Below are positions 1-9,726 of a stretch of 64,000 bases of DNA, in pieces (positions within the stretch are counted from its first letter, which is position 1; the number at the start of each line of letters is the position of its first letter). Source of the stretch: an uncultured Idiomarina sp. (GTDB taxonomy: Bacteria; Pseudomonadota; Gammaproteobacteria; Enterobacterales; Alteromonadaceae). A program made the position numbers and the translations under genes. The notes under the pieces were generated by a model. It did not search any database. It saw only the letters and a list, made by a program, of their open reading frames with translations, and was not told the DNA's origin. The DNA lies in NCBI GenBank assembly GCA_946885915.1, contig CAMPHF010000007.1:62001-126000 (forward strand), given 5' to 3'.

Positions 1-1130
1 AGCTCGGCGTTGTAATCCGGGCGGTCACCCACGTCTTTCTTATCAATACCTAAATAACGCGAATCCAAACGACCAATGGTTTGACCGCGTTCACGTAGCA
101 ATTCTTTCCAGAAGAACCAGGTATCAATATCCAAGTTGCTCTGCAATACCACCTCGGTGCTCAAGCCCGAGTAACGCGCAACTTTCTCGGCAATCGCTTG
201 CTTTTCAGCTGGGTCAATAAAGGCCCCTTTGGCAAGCGCAGGTAAGTATTCATTGATAGTGAAGTTCTCTACTTCTGGCAACATCTCTAACAAATCTTTA
301 CTTTGCAAATCTTCGGCTAACGCATCGTGATACCAAGCGGCGGCGGCAAAGTAAGGTAAGCGGTTTGCTGCCTCAACAGGACCTTGGCGTTCAATCCCAA
401 TTTCCGTCGGCGATACCAGCACTACGCCGTTCAAATACATCCACTGCTGGTTTTGCAGGGCACCGGCCAAGCCTGATACCCGGGTGGTACCGTAACTTTC
501 ACCAATCAGGAATTTCGGCGACTGCCAACGCTCGTTGCGGGTAACAAAGGTATTCAACCATTCCGCCAAATAATCCACATCGGCGTTCACGCCGAAGAAC
601 ATTTTTTGTTGTTCATCGCGCGATGGCATGCTGCCATCTGCTTTCGGTAATACGCGTGAGTAACCGGTATTGACTGGGTTCACAAATACAATGTCAGCCA
701 CATCTAGCACCGAGAAGGGGTTATCTTTCACCCCGTAAGGTTGAATCGGATAGCCTTCGTCATCTACACGAAGCGATTTTGGTCCGGTGTACGCAATATG
801 CATCCACACCGAGGCAGAGCCAGGCCCACCATTGAACGACATCAGCAGCGGGCGTTTTGCTTTATCTTCAACGTCGGTGCGCTGGTAATAAGTGTAATGT
901 AAGGTCGCAATGGCATCGCCGTTGTCGTTGTAAACCGGTTGGGTACCGGCGGTGGCGGTGTAACGCACACGTTCGCCTTTAATCTCGACGCTGTGCTCAG
1001 TTACCACTGCCGAATCAATATCGAGCAAGCGCTTGTGCGGCGCAACGTCGTAATCTGCATGGGCCGTTGGTGCTAATAGTGCGGCAGAGCCAAGCACCAT
1101 CGCCAACGCGGCTATTTTTAATGTTTTCAT
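1..1130 (-). CDS. Peptidase S10 family serine carboxypeptidase, exported (3' end outside window)
   Basis: About 376 residues are visible and the reading frame runs off the left edge, so the C-terminus with the expected catalytic Asp and His is missing. The protein begins with a clear signal peptide (MKTLKIAALAMVLGSAALLA, then APTAHA). It has the S10 oxyanion-region motif SFNGGPGSASVW and the nucleophile motif GESYG near residue 212. The family releases C-terminal amino acids from peptides at acidic to neutral pH, and here it is predicted to act in the periplasm or outside the cell. It is divergent from the hydroxylase gene across about 130 bp, which must hold its promoter. The family assignment is firm; the substrate is unknown. 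Confidence 0.85.
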   Translation of the reverse strand, partial: MKTLKIAALAMVLGSAALLAPTAHADYDVAPHKRLLDIDSAVVTEHSVEIKGERVRYTATAGTQPVYNDNGDAIATLHYTYYQRTDVEDKAKRPLLMSFNGGPGSASVWMHIAYTGPKSLRVDDEGYPIQPYGVKDNPFSVLDVADIVFVNPVNTGYSRVLPKADGSMPSRDEQQKMFFGVNADVDYLAEWLNTFVTRNERWQSPKFLIGESYGTTRVSGLAGALQNQQWMYLNGVVLVSPTEIGIERQGPVEAANRLPYFAAAAWYHDALAEDLQSKDLLEMLPEVENFTINEYLPALAKGAFIDPAEKQAIAEKVARYSGLSTEVVLQSNLDIDTWFFWKELLRERGQTIGRLDSRYLGIDKKDVGDRPDYNAE

Positions 1131-1262
1131 ATCAGATCTCTTCCTCGTTATACTCGTAATAATGAATGTAACCACCATACAATAGTTCTGGCTTCGAGTG
1201 TAAGTAACGGGCGAAGCGCTGCAACTAAATTGCGATGATCGTGCACGGAAACGGGATATGTC

Positions 1263-2084
1263 ATGACCGAAATGCTAGGCGAAACTGGGTTCAGTGAGAG
1301 CAGCTTGCGGCTCGGCATGTTTCTGGGCGTGCTGTTGCTCATGCTGGCGTGGGAATGGCGTCAGCCATTTCGCCACAGCCAACTCACTCGCCGCGCCCGC
1401 TGGCCCGCTAATATCGGAATTGTGGTGCTTGATACGCTGTTGGTGCGCTTGCTACTGCCGGCAGGCGCTGTAGGTGTCGCGTGGTGGGCGCAAACTGCAT
1501 CTTTCGGGCTGTTGAATAGCGCGCAACTACCCGCATGGCTTGCTATCGCCCTGGCCATGGTGGCACTAGACATAGCTATTTATTGGCAGCACCGATTATT
1601 TCACCATGTGCCATGGCTGTGGCGCTTGCATCGTGTGCACCATGTGGATCAAGCGGTCGACGTGACCACCGGGCTGCGGTTTCACCCGCTAGAAATTATC
1701 CTCAGCATGCTCATTAAAATGGCGGTAGTAGCGCTTATCGGCGCGCCGGTCGCGGCGGTGCTGCTATTTGAAGTGCTGCTGAACGCATGCTCGCTATTTA
1801 ATCACGCCAACATTCAATTACCTCACCGCGTTGAGCGTGCGCTGCGCTGGCTTCTAATCACGCCAACCCTGCATCGCGTTCATCACAGCCAGGAAACTAT
1901 CGAAACTAACAGTAATTTTGGGTTCAGTGTGACTTGGTGGGACCGTTTGTTTGCTAGTTACCGGAGCCGGGCCAAGCAAGGCGATGACGGCGTCAGTTTG
2001 GGTATCCGTGAATTTCGCAACGCCCAGCAAACTAACGGTTTGCTCAATATGTTGAAGCTACCTTGGCAGCGTCCGCAAAAATAA
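1263..2084 (+). CDS. Sterol desaturase / fatty acid hydroxylase superfamily membrane protein
   Basis: 273 residues with several hydrophobic segments and the His clusters that bind the di-iron centre: HRLFHH at residues 110-115, HRVHH at 123-127 and HRVHH at 204-208, plus a conserved FHPLE at about 140-144. The superfamily uses O2 to hydroxylate or desaturate lipids in the inner membrane. Bacterial members of this size are mostly uncharacterised, so the substrate is not predicted. The start lies close after an ACGGGA stretch, a weak ribosome site. An 84-bp gap separates it from the following gene on the same strand. Confidence 0.8.
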   Translation: MTEMLGETGFSESSLRLGMFLGVLLLMLAWEWRQPFRHSQLTRRARWPANIGIVVLDTLLVRLLLPAGAVGVAWWAQTASFGLLNSAQLPAWLAIALAMVALDIAIYWQHRLFHHVPWLWRLHRVHHVDQAVDVTTGLRFHPLEIILSMLIKMAVVALIGAPVAAVLLFEVLLNACSLFNHANIQLPHRVERALRWLLITPTLHRVHHSQETIETNSNFGFSVTWWDRLFASYRSRAKQGDDGVSLGIREFRNAQQTNGLLNMLKLPWQRPQK

Positions 2085-2168
2085 TCTGCTATTTTTTTCG
2101 ATGTTTACAAATCCCATCTACACTGATGGGCGTAATCTGACATTGACAAATATTTGCAGGAGCAATAA

Positions 2169-2900
2169 ATGAAACTCACTTTTGGTTGGATCCTCGTTAT
2201 TCTGGCATTACTTGCCGCTATCGCCCTCGCCGTTTCAGGTCCGTTATATCAACAACAAACACTAGCCCTTGGCCAAGCTTTTACTATTTTGCGTTGGGCC
2301 GCCATTGGTGGTGGTGTACTGGCTGCCTTATTAGTGCTGTACCTATTCATTGTGCGGCCGCCTAAACTACTCGTGTTGGCCGGCATTGTTGGTATTGTGG
2401 CTGGTGCCGTGAGTTTTTACATTCCGTATCAGCAATATCAAATTGCGCAAAGTGTGCCGCGCATTCACGACATCACGACCGATATTGAAAATCCGCCAGA
2501 ATTTGTTGCCATTGCCCCACTGCGTGCCGATGCGCCGAACCCAGTTGAATATGCCGGTCCTGAAACTGCCGAGCAGCAGCGTCAGGCTTACCCGGAAATT
2601 AAAACCGTAGAATTTGATGCGCCCGCCAACGAAGTGTTTGCAGCCGCCTTAGCACTGGCTGAGCAGCAACCAACTTGGGAACTGGTTGATCACAATGTAG
2701 TCGAAGGACGTATTGAAGCTACAGCAACCACAAAATGGTTTGGCTTCAAAGACGACGTTGTGATGCGCATTACCCAAGGTGAAAATTCGTCATATTTTGA
2801 TATGCGCAGCAAATCGCGGGTCGGTTTGAGCGATGTGGGCGTAAACGCTGCCCGAATCAACGCCTTTGTGGCGCAATTACAAACGCAGCTTAGCGAGTAG
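2169..2900 (+). CDS. DUF1499 family membrane protein
   Basis: 243 residues. Three hydrophobic segments in the first 95 residues are followed by a soluble domain (about 120-243) resembling DUF1499, with KTVEFDAPANEVFAAAL and a C-terminal SRVGLSDVGVNAARINAF stretch. A GCAGGAGC ribosome site lies 6-8 bp before the ATG. The biochemical role of DUF1499 is unknown. The gene is only 43 bp upstream of the Msr fusion on the same strand, so the two may be co-transcribed, but nothing in the sequence proves a shared function. Confidence 0.7.
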   Translation: MKLTFGWILVILALLAAIALAVSGPLYQQQTLALGQAFTILRWAAIGGGVLAALLVLYLFIVRPPKLLVLAGIVGIVAGAVSFYIPYQQYQIAQSVPRIHDITTDIENPPEFVAIAPLRADAPNPVEYAGPETAEQQRQAYPEIKTVEFDAPANEVFAAALALAEQQPTWELVDHNVVEGRIEATATTKWFGFKDDVVMRITQGENSSYFDMRSKSRVGLSDVGVNAARINAFVAQLQTQLSE

Positions 2901-2943
2901 TCTGTTAGCTAGCGCGTAAATTTCGAGCATATCGGAGAGGAAC

Positions 2944-4161
2944 ATGAAATTAAGCACTCGCATTCGACAAAAAGTATTAGCCATTGCAGGGTTTGGCGTA
3001 CTCGCGCCAACTTTAGCATTATGGTCGTCGTGTGCGAGCGCTGAAGAAATTCCTGCTAGCGCCAGCAAAGCAACCTTTGCTGGCGGCTGCTTTTGGTGTG
3101 TTGAAAAAGCATTTGAAGACATTCCCGGTGTGTACGAAGCCATTTCCGGTTACACCGGTGGTGAGGAGCGCGATCCGACCTATCAGGAAGTCGCTGGTGG
3201 CCGTACCGGACATACCGAAGCCGTTGAAGTGTATTACGACGCTGAGCAAATTGAATACGCTGGGCTGGTGCAAGCACTGTGGCGGATGATGGACCCGACT
3301 GATTTAGATGGTCAGTTTGTGGACCGCGGGCAACAATATCGCCCAGCGATTTTTTACCACAGCGATACCCAACAGCAAATTGCAGAAGCGGTGAAACAAG
3401 AACTCATTGCCGCAAATCAATACGATGAGCCGGTGGTGATTCCTATTCAACCTGCGCGCCGCTTTTATCGGGCGGAAGGGTATCATCAGGATTACTATCA
3501 GAAAAACCCTATCCGCTACCGGATTTACACCAATGGTTCGGGGCGGTTCCAGTACGTTGAGTCGGTATGGGGTTCGGATTACGAAAGCACCGACTATCAA
3601 CAGTTTAAAAACGTAGATTATTTGCCCGGCGCAGCAACCAGCGAAGCAACGAATGCGGCGCCAAACAATATGAGTGAGGCACAACCTACTATGAGCGCTA
3701 ACGACAAACCTTGGGTGAATTTTGAAAAGCCATCGGACGCAGAATTACGTGAAATGCTCACTCCTATTCAGTACAAAGTGACTCAACAAGATGGTACAGA
3801 GCGGGCATTCAACAACGAATATAATGATGAAAAACGTGAAGGCATTTACGTCGACATTATTAGTGGTGAGCCGCTGTTTTCATCGGCGCATAAATATGAA
3901 TCTGGCAGCGGTTGGCCGAGCTTTTGGCAACCGATCACCCCAGCCGCCGTTGAAACTAAAACGGACCGCAGCTGGTTTATGACACGTACCGAGGTGCGCA
4001 GTGTGCATGCCGATTCACATCTCGGCCATGTGTTTGAAGATGGTCCACGTCCAACTGGCTTGCGTTACTGCATGAACTCAGCGGCGATGCGCTTCATACC
4101 GCTGGAGGATATGGCGGCCGAAGGTTACCAAGATTACATTCAATATGTACGCACGCCCTAG
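2944..4161 (+). CDS. msrAB: Exported bifunctional methionine sulfoxide reductase MsrA-MsrB
   Basis: 405 residues. After an N-terminal signal sequence (cleavage predicted near ASA-EE, residue 34) come an MsrA domain with GGCFWC (catalytic Cys49) at about residues 42-200, a linker, and an MsrB domain at about 255-400 with [20 protein letters not shown] and RYCMNS (catalytic Cys376). MsrA reduces Met-S-sulfoxide and MsrB reduces Met-R-sulfoxide in proteins, so the fusion repairs both epimers in oxidised envelope proteins. The CxxC pairs that bind zinc in many MsrBs are absent (LFSS occupies one position), so this is a zinc-free MsrB. The ribosome site is GGAGAGG. A hairpin overlapping the stop codon probably ends the transcript. 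Confidence 0.93.
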   Translation: MKLSTRIRQKVLAIAGFGVLAPTLALWSSCASAEEIPASASKATFAGGCFWCVEKAFEDIPGVYEAISGYTGGEERDPTYQEVAGGRTGHTEAVEVYYDAEQIEYAGLVQALWRMMDPTDLDGQFVDRGQQYRPAIFYHSDTQQQIAEAVKQELIAANQYDEPVVIPIQPARRFYRAEGYHQDYYQKNPIRYRIYTNGSGRFQYVESVWGSDYESTDYQQFKNVDYLPGAATSEATNAAPNNMSEAQPTMSANDKPWVNFEKPSDAELREMLTPIQYKVTQQDGTERAFNNEYNDEKREGIYVDIISGEPLFSSAHKYESGSGWPSFWQPITPAAVETKTDRSWFMTRTEVRSVHADSHLGHVFEDGPRPTGLRYCMNSAAMRFIPLEDMAAEGYQDYIQYVRTP

Positions 4162-4170
4162 GCGTGCTTT
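4151..4170 (+). terminator. Short hairpin overlapping the msrAB stop codon
   Basis: GCACGCC (4151-4157) pairs perfectly with GGCGTGC (4161-4167) around a CTA loop that contains part of the TAG stop; TTT follows. The T-tract is short, so it is a moderate terminator at best. Confidence 0.5.
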
Positions 4171-4277
4171 GCGGCCACTAACCCCACGCGCACAACCTTT
4201 CAGATAGGCAATTTCAGCAAGGTGTGATTAAATACTAAGCAACAACCCACAGGGGTTTTGCAAGGATTGAATCACAC

Positions 4278-5945
4278 ATGGATCGGTTGCCGAATACCAA
4301 GCTCACATTTCACCGTACCAAGCTACCGCGCCTATTGCAGTGCCTGGCGTTTGCCACCTTTGCCTGCATCATCAGTGCGCTGCCAACGTTCGCCGCTGCT
4401 GGCGAGCAACCAGTGCGCATTCAACTGCGCTGGCTGCATCAGTTCCAATTTGCTGGTTATTACCAAGCTATAGAACAAGGCTACTTTGCCGAAGCAGGGC
4501 TAAAAGTAGAGCTACTTGAGGGCGGACCCAATGCACTGCGCGCACAAGATGCGGTGCTAAAAGGTGACGTGGAGTTTGCCATCAGCTCCTCTGGCGTGGT
4601 GATGAGCCGGTTAGAAGGACAGCCAGTCGTAGCCGTTGCAGCTATTATGCAAACCTCCCCTTTAGTATGGGTAACCATGGCGGATTCTGGCATTACCACG
4701 CCGCAGGATTTAATGGGCAAACGGTTAATGACCATGCCGCCGCCAGAGAGCGCCGAGCTGCTCACCGTATTACGTAAAGAAGGGTTATCGATCAGTAATT
4801 TGCAGCTAATTCCCACCACCTTCAACATTATGGATTTGGTTGCCGGGAAAGTAGACGCCTACGATGCTTATGTGTCTAACGAGCCCTATGATTTGAAGCA
4901 ACAAGGCTACAAATTTAATCTGATTAACCCGCGTGATTACGGCATAAATTTTTACAGCGATGTGTTAATTACCGCCGAAGCATTGGCAACTCAAGAACCC
5001 GAGTTAGTGATTGCGGTGCGCGATGCGGTGCTGCGCGGCTGGGCGTATGCGTTCGAACACCCCGAAGCCACCGCGCAGTTAATTCAAGAAAAATATGCAC
5101 CAGAGAAAACCCTCGACCATTTACTGTTTGAAGCAGAACAATTACGTAGCCTAGTCATGCCGGATTTAGTGGCGATTGGCCACATGAACCCGGGCCGCTG
5201 GGACATGATTGCGCGTAGCTACTCAGACTTAGGCATGACCACGGGCAGCAACTCGCTGGAAGGGTTCATATTCAACGAGCCCAAGCGCAACATTCAAGGT
5301 TTGTTGATGTTGTTGGCCGGCGCGCTGGCACTGTTGATTATTGCCGCGGTTATTATTACCCGCTTTATTTACCTTTCACGGCGTTTACGGAGCGAAATTG
5401 AGCAGCGCAAAAGCGCTGAAGCTGAGCTTAAAAAGCTCAATAGTTCATTGCAGCGGCTGTCGATTACCGATCCGTTAACCGGCATTTATAATCGTCGTGG
5501 TTTTGCCGACATTGTGAATCGTGCCATGAGCCGCGCAACCCGAGAGCGCACTGAACTCGCCCTATTAGCACTAGATTTAGACCACTTTAAGCAAGTTAAT
5601 GATACCCACGGCCATCCAGTGGGCGATCAAGTATTGGTGAGTTTTGTGCAACTGCTGCAAAGCATTGCGCGCCCTTACGACACGCTCGGACGCTTAGGTG
5701 GAGAAGAATTTGCCATCTTAATCGAGCGGGTTGATTTAGCCACCGCAACTAAAATTGCAGAGCGCATTCGCCAAGAAACCGAACACTTAAGCCTCACCCC
5801 AGTGGGTGCCAAACAACCCGTGCGTATTACCGTCAGCATCGGCATTACCACCAATCAATCGAGTGTGTTAGATATTTGGCGCGGGGTAGATGAAGCGCTG
5901 TATCAAGCCAAGAACAGCGGGCGTAACCGGGTGGTGGTGATTTAG
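4278..5945 (+). CDS. Diguanylate cyclase with N-terminal NMT1/THI5-like periplasmic binding domain
   Basis: 555 residues: a signal or anchor sequence (about 1-40), an NMT1/THI5-type solute-binding domain (about 42-330, with IQLRWLHQFQFAGYYQAIEQGYF typical of thiamine-pyrimidine and nitrate/sulfonate binding proteins), one membrane helix (about 338-362), a short coiled coil, and a GGDEF domain (about 393-553) with GGEEF near residue 474. The GGDEF domain is predicted to make cyclic-di-GMP in the cytoplasm in response to a small ligand in the periplasm. The ligand is inferred only from the fold; a pyrimidine precursor or similar amine is possible. It converges on the next gene with an 8-bp gap. 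Confidence 0.85.
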   Translation: MDRLPNTKLTFHRTKLPRLLQCLAFATFACIISALPTFAAAGEQPVRIQLRWLHQFQFAGYYQAIEQGYFAEAGLKVELLEGGPNALRAQDAVLKGDVEFAISSSGVVMSRLEGQPVVAVAAIMQTSPLVWVTMADSGITTPQDLMGKRLMTMPPPESAELLTVLRKEGLSISNLQLIPTTFNIMDLVAGKVDAYDAYVSNEPYDLKQQGYKFNLINPRDYGINFYSDVLITAEALATQEPELVIAVRDAVLRGWAYAFEHPEATAQLIQEKYAPEKTLDHLLFEAEQLRSLVMPDLVAIGHMNPGRWDMIARSYSDLGMTTGSNSLEGFIFNEPKRNIQGLLMLLAGALALLIIAAVIITRFIYLSRRLRSEIEQRKSAEAELKKLNSSLQRLSITDPLTGIYNRRGFADIVNRAMSRATRERTELALLALDLDHFKQVNDTHGHPVGDQVLVSFVQLLQSIARPYDTLGRLGGEEFAILIERVDLATATKIAERIRQETEHLSLTPVGAKQPVRITVSIGITTNQSSVLDIWRGVDEALYQAKNSGRNRVVVI

Positions 5946-5953
5946 CACAACGG

Positions 5954-7723
5954 CTAACCGCGGCGATTGCTCACCCGATAAATAACGGTACAGTTGCCGC
6001 CATCGTTACGAGCTTGATGCAAAGCCCGCTCGGCCCGGGCAATAGCTTCACGCTGGGAAATAAATTTACCGCCTTCGGTAAGCTCAGTAATGCCGGCAGT
6101 TAGCGTGTGCTGAATAAATACGCCGCGATAGCTGGTGGGTGAGCTCGCAAATTCTTCCCGAATTTGCTCCACTAATTCGTAGGCGGCACGCATACTGGCC
6201 GCCTCTAATAGCATCACAAACTCCTCGCCGGCATAGCGCACACTCACATCGCGCGCATTACTATATTCACGTAGCGAGGCGCCTAGGTCTTTCAGCACCG
6301 CGTCGGCGGTATCATGGCCATGGGAATTCAGGACATCATCGAAATTATCGAGCGCCAGCAATACTAAAAACTCAGGAGTAGCATCGCCGCTGAAACGGTT
6401 GCGCGCCTCTTCATAGGCGGCCTCAAGCTTACGTCGGTTGCCAAGCCCGGTAATTTCATCACTAAGCGCCTGCTGCGCCATTTCTACTCGATCTTTTTCC
6501 CAATTCATTAAACGCTCGGCCAACGCCACTAATAGCAGCACCGATTCCACTACGCTGCCAATTTGGGCATAAGCCAGCGGCGCCATACCCCAGCTGAAAA
6601 TATTGGTGCTCGCACTTAGCACACTTAGCACTAACCCGACCGAGTAGATAATCCAAGCCAGTGCGTACCAACGTGCGAAAGTTTTACCCTTGCGATAAGC
6701 CACAAAGCCAATCACTGGCAAAATAACTAATGCGCATACGGCAATGTACGAACCGACGAGTGGCACCAAATAATTGCCGGCTAACCGCATTCCAATCAGC
6801 AATAACATCGCGGCTTGCATCACCACAATGACTTTATCCCAGTATTTGAGTAGCTGTTTGGTGTCTAAAAATATCCGTGAGAATTGCAAAGCGGTAATCG
6901 CAGTGAGCAAAAAAACAATATTGAAGCCTTCGTTATGCATCCATACCCAATTGGGCCAGAAATATTGGTAAGCAATACCGCTTAGCTTCGCCCACATTAG
7001 CCCGCTAGTGAGAATAAAAAACGCATAACACCAGTACACCCGGTCGCGCAGGGTAAAGCCAAAAATAATCGCCACCAACAAAAGTAATGCCATCACGCCC
7101 AAATACATGCCTTGCAATAAGTAATCACGTTCGGCTTGTTCTTGAAAATACTCAGGCGAGGATAAATAAAAGCTTAAGGTAACGGTTTCAGGCGTGGCAA
7201 AGCCCACTCGAACGTAAACATCGGTATAGCTTTCTGCCGGCGTCGCGTACTCCAGCGCCAACGTACGATGATTCAGTGGCCGCGCCGAAAACGGTTCACG
7301 ATCACTCATATCAATAACCGCTAAGGTCTCGCTTTCGTTACGTAAAAACACCTGAATAGAGTCGGTGTAAGGGTGTTCATGACTTAACACCCATTCACGC
7401 TGCTCACGGGCGTTATTTTTTACGCGAAAGCGAAGCCAAAAGGCTTGCTCTGAAATACCCTGGCTGAGATCGTAACTCGTGAGCGGGCGAAATCGATAAA
7501 TCGGCAGATTATCAATAGTGGCGCGAGGATCGGCCATTAAAAACTCAACCGGGGTGCGCAGCGGCATATGGTCAAGATCGGTGATATCAATCTCGCCCAT
7601 TTGCACGCTTTCATAGCCATTAAAATCGCTCGGAATGGGTGCAGTTTGCTGTGCCTGTGCCACCTCCTGCACCGGCAACCATAAACTCATTAATACTATG
7701 AAATAACCTAGCAACCGAAGCAT
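5954..7723 (-). CDS. 7TMR-DISM sensor diguanylate cyclase
   Basis: 589 residues from the ATG at 7723. This start gives a clean signal peptide (MLRLLGYFIVLMSLWLP, then cleavage after AQA). An in-frame TTG 13 codons upstream is the only earlier alternative. Domain order: a periplasmic 7TMR-DISM extracellular domain (about 35-190, with FWLRFRVKN and WVLSHEHPYTD), seven membrane helices (about 205-410), then a GGDEF domain with AGEEF near residue 500. Ala replaces the first Gly, a change tolerated in some active cyclases. It probably makes cyclic-di-GMP in response to a carbohydrate-like or other extracellular ligand; both are inferences from the family. Confidence 0.85.
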   Translation of the reverse strand: MLRLLGYFIVLMSLWLPVQEVAQAQQTAPIPSDFNGYESVQMGEIDITDLDHMPLRTPVEFLMADPRATIDNLPIYRFRPLTSYDLSQGISEQAFWLRFRVKNNAREQREWVLSHEHPYTDSIQVFLRNESETLAVIDMSDREPFSARPLNHRTLALEYATPAESYTDVYVRVGFATPETVTLSFYLSSPEYFQEQAERDYLLQGMYLGVMALLLLVAIIFGFTLRDRVYWCYAFFILTSGLMWAKLSGIAYQYFWPNWVWMHNEGFNIVFLLTAITALQFSRIFLDTKQLLKYWDKVIVVMQAAMLLLIGMRLAGNYLVPLVGSYIAVCALVILPVIGFVAYRKGKTFARWYALAWIIYSVGLVLSVLSASTNIFSWGMAPLAYAQIGSVVESVLLLVALAERLMNWEKDRVEMAQQALSDEITGLGNRRKLEAAYEEARNRFSGDATPEFLVLLALDNFDDVLNSHGHDTADAVLKDLGASLREYSNARDVSVRYAGEEFVMLLEAASMRAAYELVEQIREEFASSPTSYRGVFIQHTLTAGITELTEGGKFISQREAIARAERALHQARNDGGNCTVIYRVSNRRG

Positions 7724-7941
7724 CCTGCAGCGCGTATCCCGTGGTGTGTATGTTGGCGGCAAAGCGCAGGTTTTGTTGCAACAAAACCCTTAGCATGCAT
7801 ACCATACATGATATAGTCATTCGTTATATTTGTATCAGTTCGTAACACCATTGACAATCACATTATGGGACAGGTTATGGCAATATTTGCCTTTCGCCAT
7901 AAAGGTTTCAGTTCACAACCACAACAAAAGGAAAATGCACA

Positions 7942-8355
7942 ATGATGGATTACAGTTTTACGTTTTGGGGCTTATGGCTCATCGTGACCACGGTGGTGGT
8001 GCAGGCGCTAGTGGCATCAGTGGCGCATCGCAAACAACAGCATTACGTACCGGGCATTGTGGATAGCAATTTAAGCCACGATTCGTTCGTGTTTCGTAGC
8101 CACCGCACCTTCATGAACTCTATCGAGAACATGTGCTTGTTCTTATTCCCTGCCCTGTTTGCTATTTGGCTGAATGTTGCACCTAGCGTGCTCGGCATCA
8201 TCGTATGGGTGTACGCAGTTGCGCGCATTATTCACATGGTGCTGTATTACGTCATTGCCACCGAGAAAAACCCTAGCCCACGCTCGTATTTTTACATTAT
8301 TGCGTTGCTGGCGAACTTGGTGCTGCTGGGTTATGTAGCGGCCGCGCTGGTTTAG
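7942..8355 (+). CDS. MAPEG family membrane protein
   Basis: 137 residues and four hydrophobic segments. FRSHRTFMNSIENMCLFL and ARIIHMVLYYVIATEKNPSPRS match the conserved loop and helix of MAPEG proteins (membrane-associated proteins in eicosanoid and glutathione metabolism). Bacterial members are small trimeric inner-membrane proteins, some with glutathione transferase activity; the substrate here is unknown. The AAAGGA ribosome site lies 10-13 bp before the paired ATGATG start. About 180 bp of mostly AT-rich DNA separates it from the divergent cyclase gene. Confidence 0.8.
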   Translation: MMDYSFTFWGLWLIVTTVVVQALVASVAHRKQQHYVPGIVDSNLSHDSFVFRSHRTFMNSIENMCLFLFPALFAIWLNVAPSVLGIIVWVYAVARIIHMVLYYVIATEKNPSPRSYFYIIALLANLVLLGYVAAALV

Positions 8356-8397
8356 TTGCTGAATCCTTGGCTGAGCGGCGAGCCAATGAATCGAGAG

Positions 8398-9726
8398 CTA
8401 TTTTCGGAACTCGGATAACCGCAAGTGGCTGGTAATAACAGCAGCTAGCGCCTTAGGCACTTCATGCTCAGCCGCTAGCCGTGACCACTGCCCGACAGCT
8501 TCGATCACTTTATCAATAATCTCATCTATTTCACGCCGCGGTATTCGCGCTAAATGAGTATCCGCTAGTGCATAAAAATCAGCTCTTTGGTGTTGGCTTC
8601 GCTTACCATTTAACGACATCCAATGTTGCTCCACCCATGGATTACCGGGCTTGTAACTAAATGCCACATCGTAAGCTGGGCTTAACCGCCAACCCTGAGG
8701 TTCTAGGATAAAACTGAAGTTTTTGGAATGATCATCATGGTTAGTCGCTACATGGTTAAAAACCATACGGCGGAATAGTTCAAGCGCATCCTCGCGAGGT
8801 AACCCCAGCTCTCGTGCGACTAAAAATAACTCCTCATATGAAAATCCACCGATATTCTGATAATTGACATGTTTAATGGCCGTTAGCGTTTGCACATGCC
8901 TTTTCCTGGTTGCAACTCTATCAAAACGCTTGGTCACAAAATGCCGCCGCTTGCCCTCTGATAACAAAAAACATGGCATCATATGAATGCCGGCGGCGGT
9001 GGCCATTAAGAAGTAGACATATTCCATCGCGCTGTAACCCAACGGATCACCAAATGTTTGTTGGGCTGGGTCGCGTTCATGTACGCCATCAAACTTTAAT
9101 AAATAGTGCTCAAATCCCTCGGGCACTTTACCTTGCCCGGAACGAACCTGAGTGAAGTCATGATTAAAAGCCAGCACAGCCTTTGGCCTTGCGCCGCCAG
9201 CGCTTGTGCCTACCGCCAACAAGTCTTGCATCATGGCGTTATCTTCTTGTTCGCCAAATTTGGTCGACTTCTGAAAGCCATTCCGCGCATCTAACACTTG
9301 TTGTGCAACCCGCATTAAACTCTCAAGTTCAATATCTTTATTGGCTGCAAAAGCTCGGCGTTGCTGTACCGGATAGTATTCCAGCGCGCCAATTCCGCGC
9401 TCGCCAGTGTATTGCAAACGCTCTAGCGGAGATAATGGTTCACGCCGTTGCGGCTGTTGCGCTAACCATTGATTTAATACTGCATTGCCAAAATCATCAG
9501 GGAGTGAGTCCGCAAACATGCCAGGCAACCCGCGAAAGGTATCCCAGTTTAAATTGGGGAACACAAAAATACGGCCTTTTTCGGCTGGCATCATGAGCGG
9601 TGCAAGCGCTATGTTTTGCTCAACAAAATCAGGAAAATACTCAAATCGAGCGGCGGGATCGCCTGCTGTATAGCTAAGCGCACCAACAGCTTGGCCGTTA
9701 TAGCGTACTTCAATCGCTTCAATCAC
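8398..9726 (-). CDS. hipA: HipA-family serine/threonine kinase toxin
   Basis: 442 residues, the usual HipA length (E. coli about 440). Visible motifs are a Gly-rich ATP loop (GTSAGGARPKAVLAF, about 173-187), the catalytic segment NHVATNHDDHSKNFSF (about 318-333) and AYDVAF, the counterpart of the metal-binding Asp region. Family members phosphorylate glutamyl-tRNA synthetase or related targets, halting translation and causing persistence; the target of this copy cannot be told. The start overlaps the end of hipB by 4 bp, giving the classical antitoxin-first order and translational coupling. Confidence 0.9.
   Translation of the reverse strand: MIEAIEVRYNGQAVGALSYTAGDPAARFEYFPDFVEQNIALAPLMMPAEKGRIFVFPNLNWDTFRGLPGMFADSLPDDFGNAVLNQWLAQQPQRREPLSPLERLQYTGERGIGALEYYPVQQRRAFAANKDIELESLMRVAQQVLDARNGFQKSTKFGEQEDNAMMQDLLAVGTSAGGARPKAVLAFNHDFTQVRSGQGKVPEGFEHYLLKFDGVHERDPAQQTFGDPLGYSAMEYVYFLMATAAGIHMMPCFLLSEGKRRHFVTKRFDRVATRKRHVQTLTAIKHVNYQNIGGFSYEELFLVARELGLPREDALELFRRMVFNHVATNHDDHSKNFSFILEPQGWRLSPAYDVAFSYKPGNPWVEQHWMSLNGKRSQHQRADFYALADTHLARIPRREIDEIIDKVIEAVGQWSRLAAEHEVPKALAAVITSHLRLSEFRK

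Noticed and set aside
3304..3684. 126-codon minus-strand frame within msrAB
   Set aside because: It is antisense to the conserved MsrA domain, which fully explains the sequence.
8367..8386. Hairpin between the MAPEG gene and hipA as a terminator
   Set aside because: The stem is only 6 bp (TTGGCT/AGCCAA) and has no T-tract on either side.
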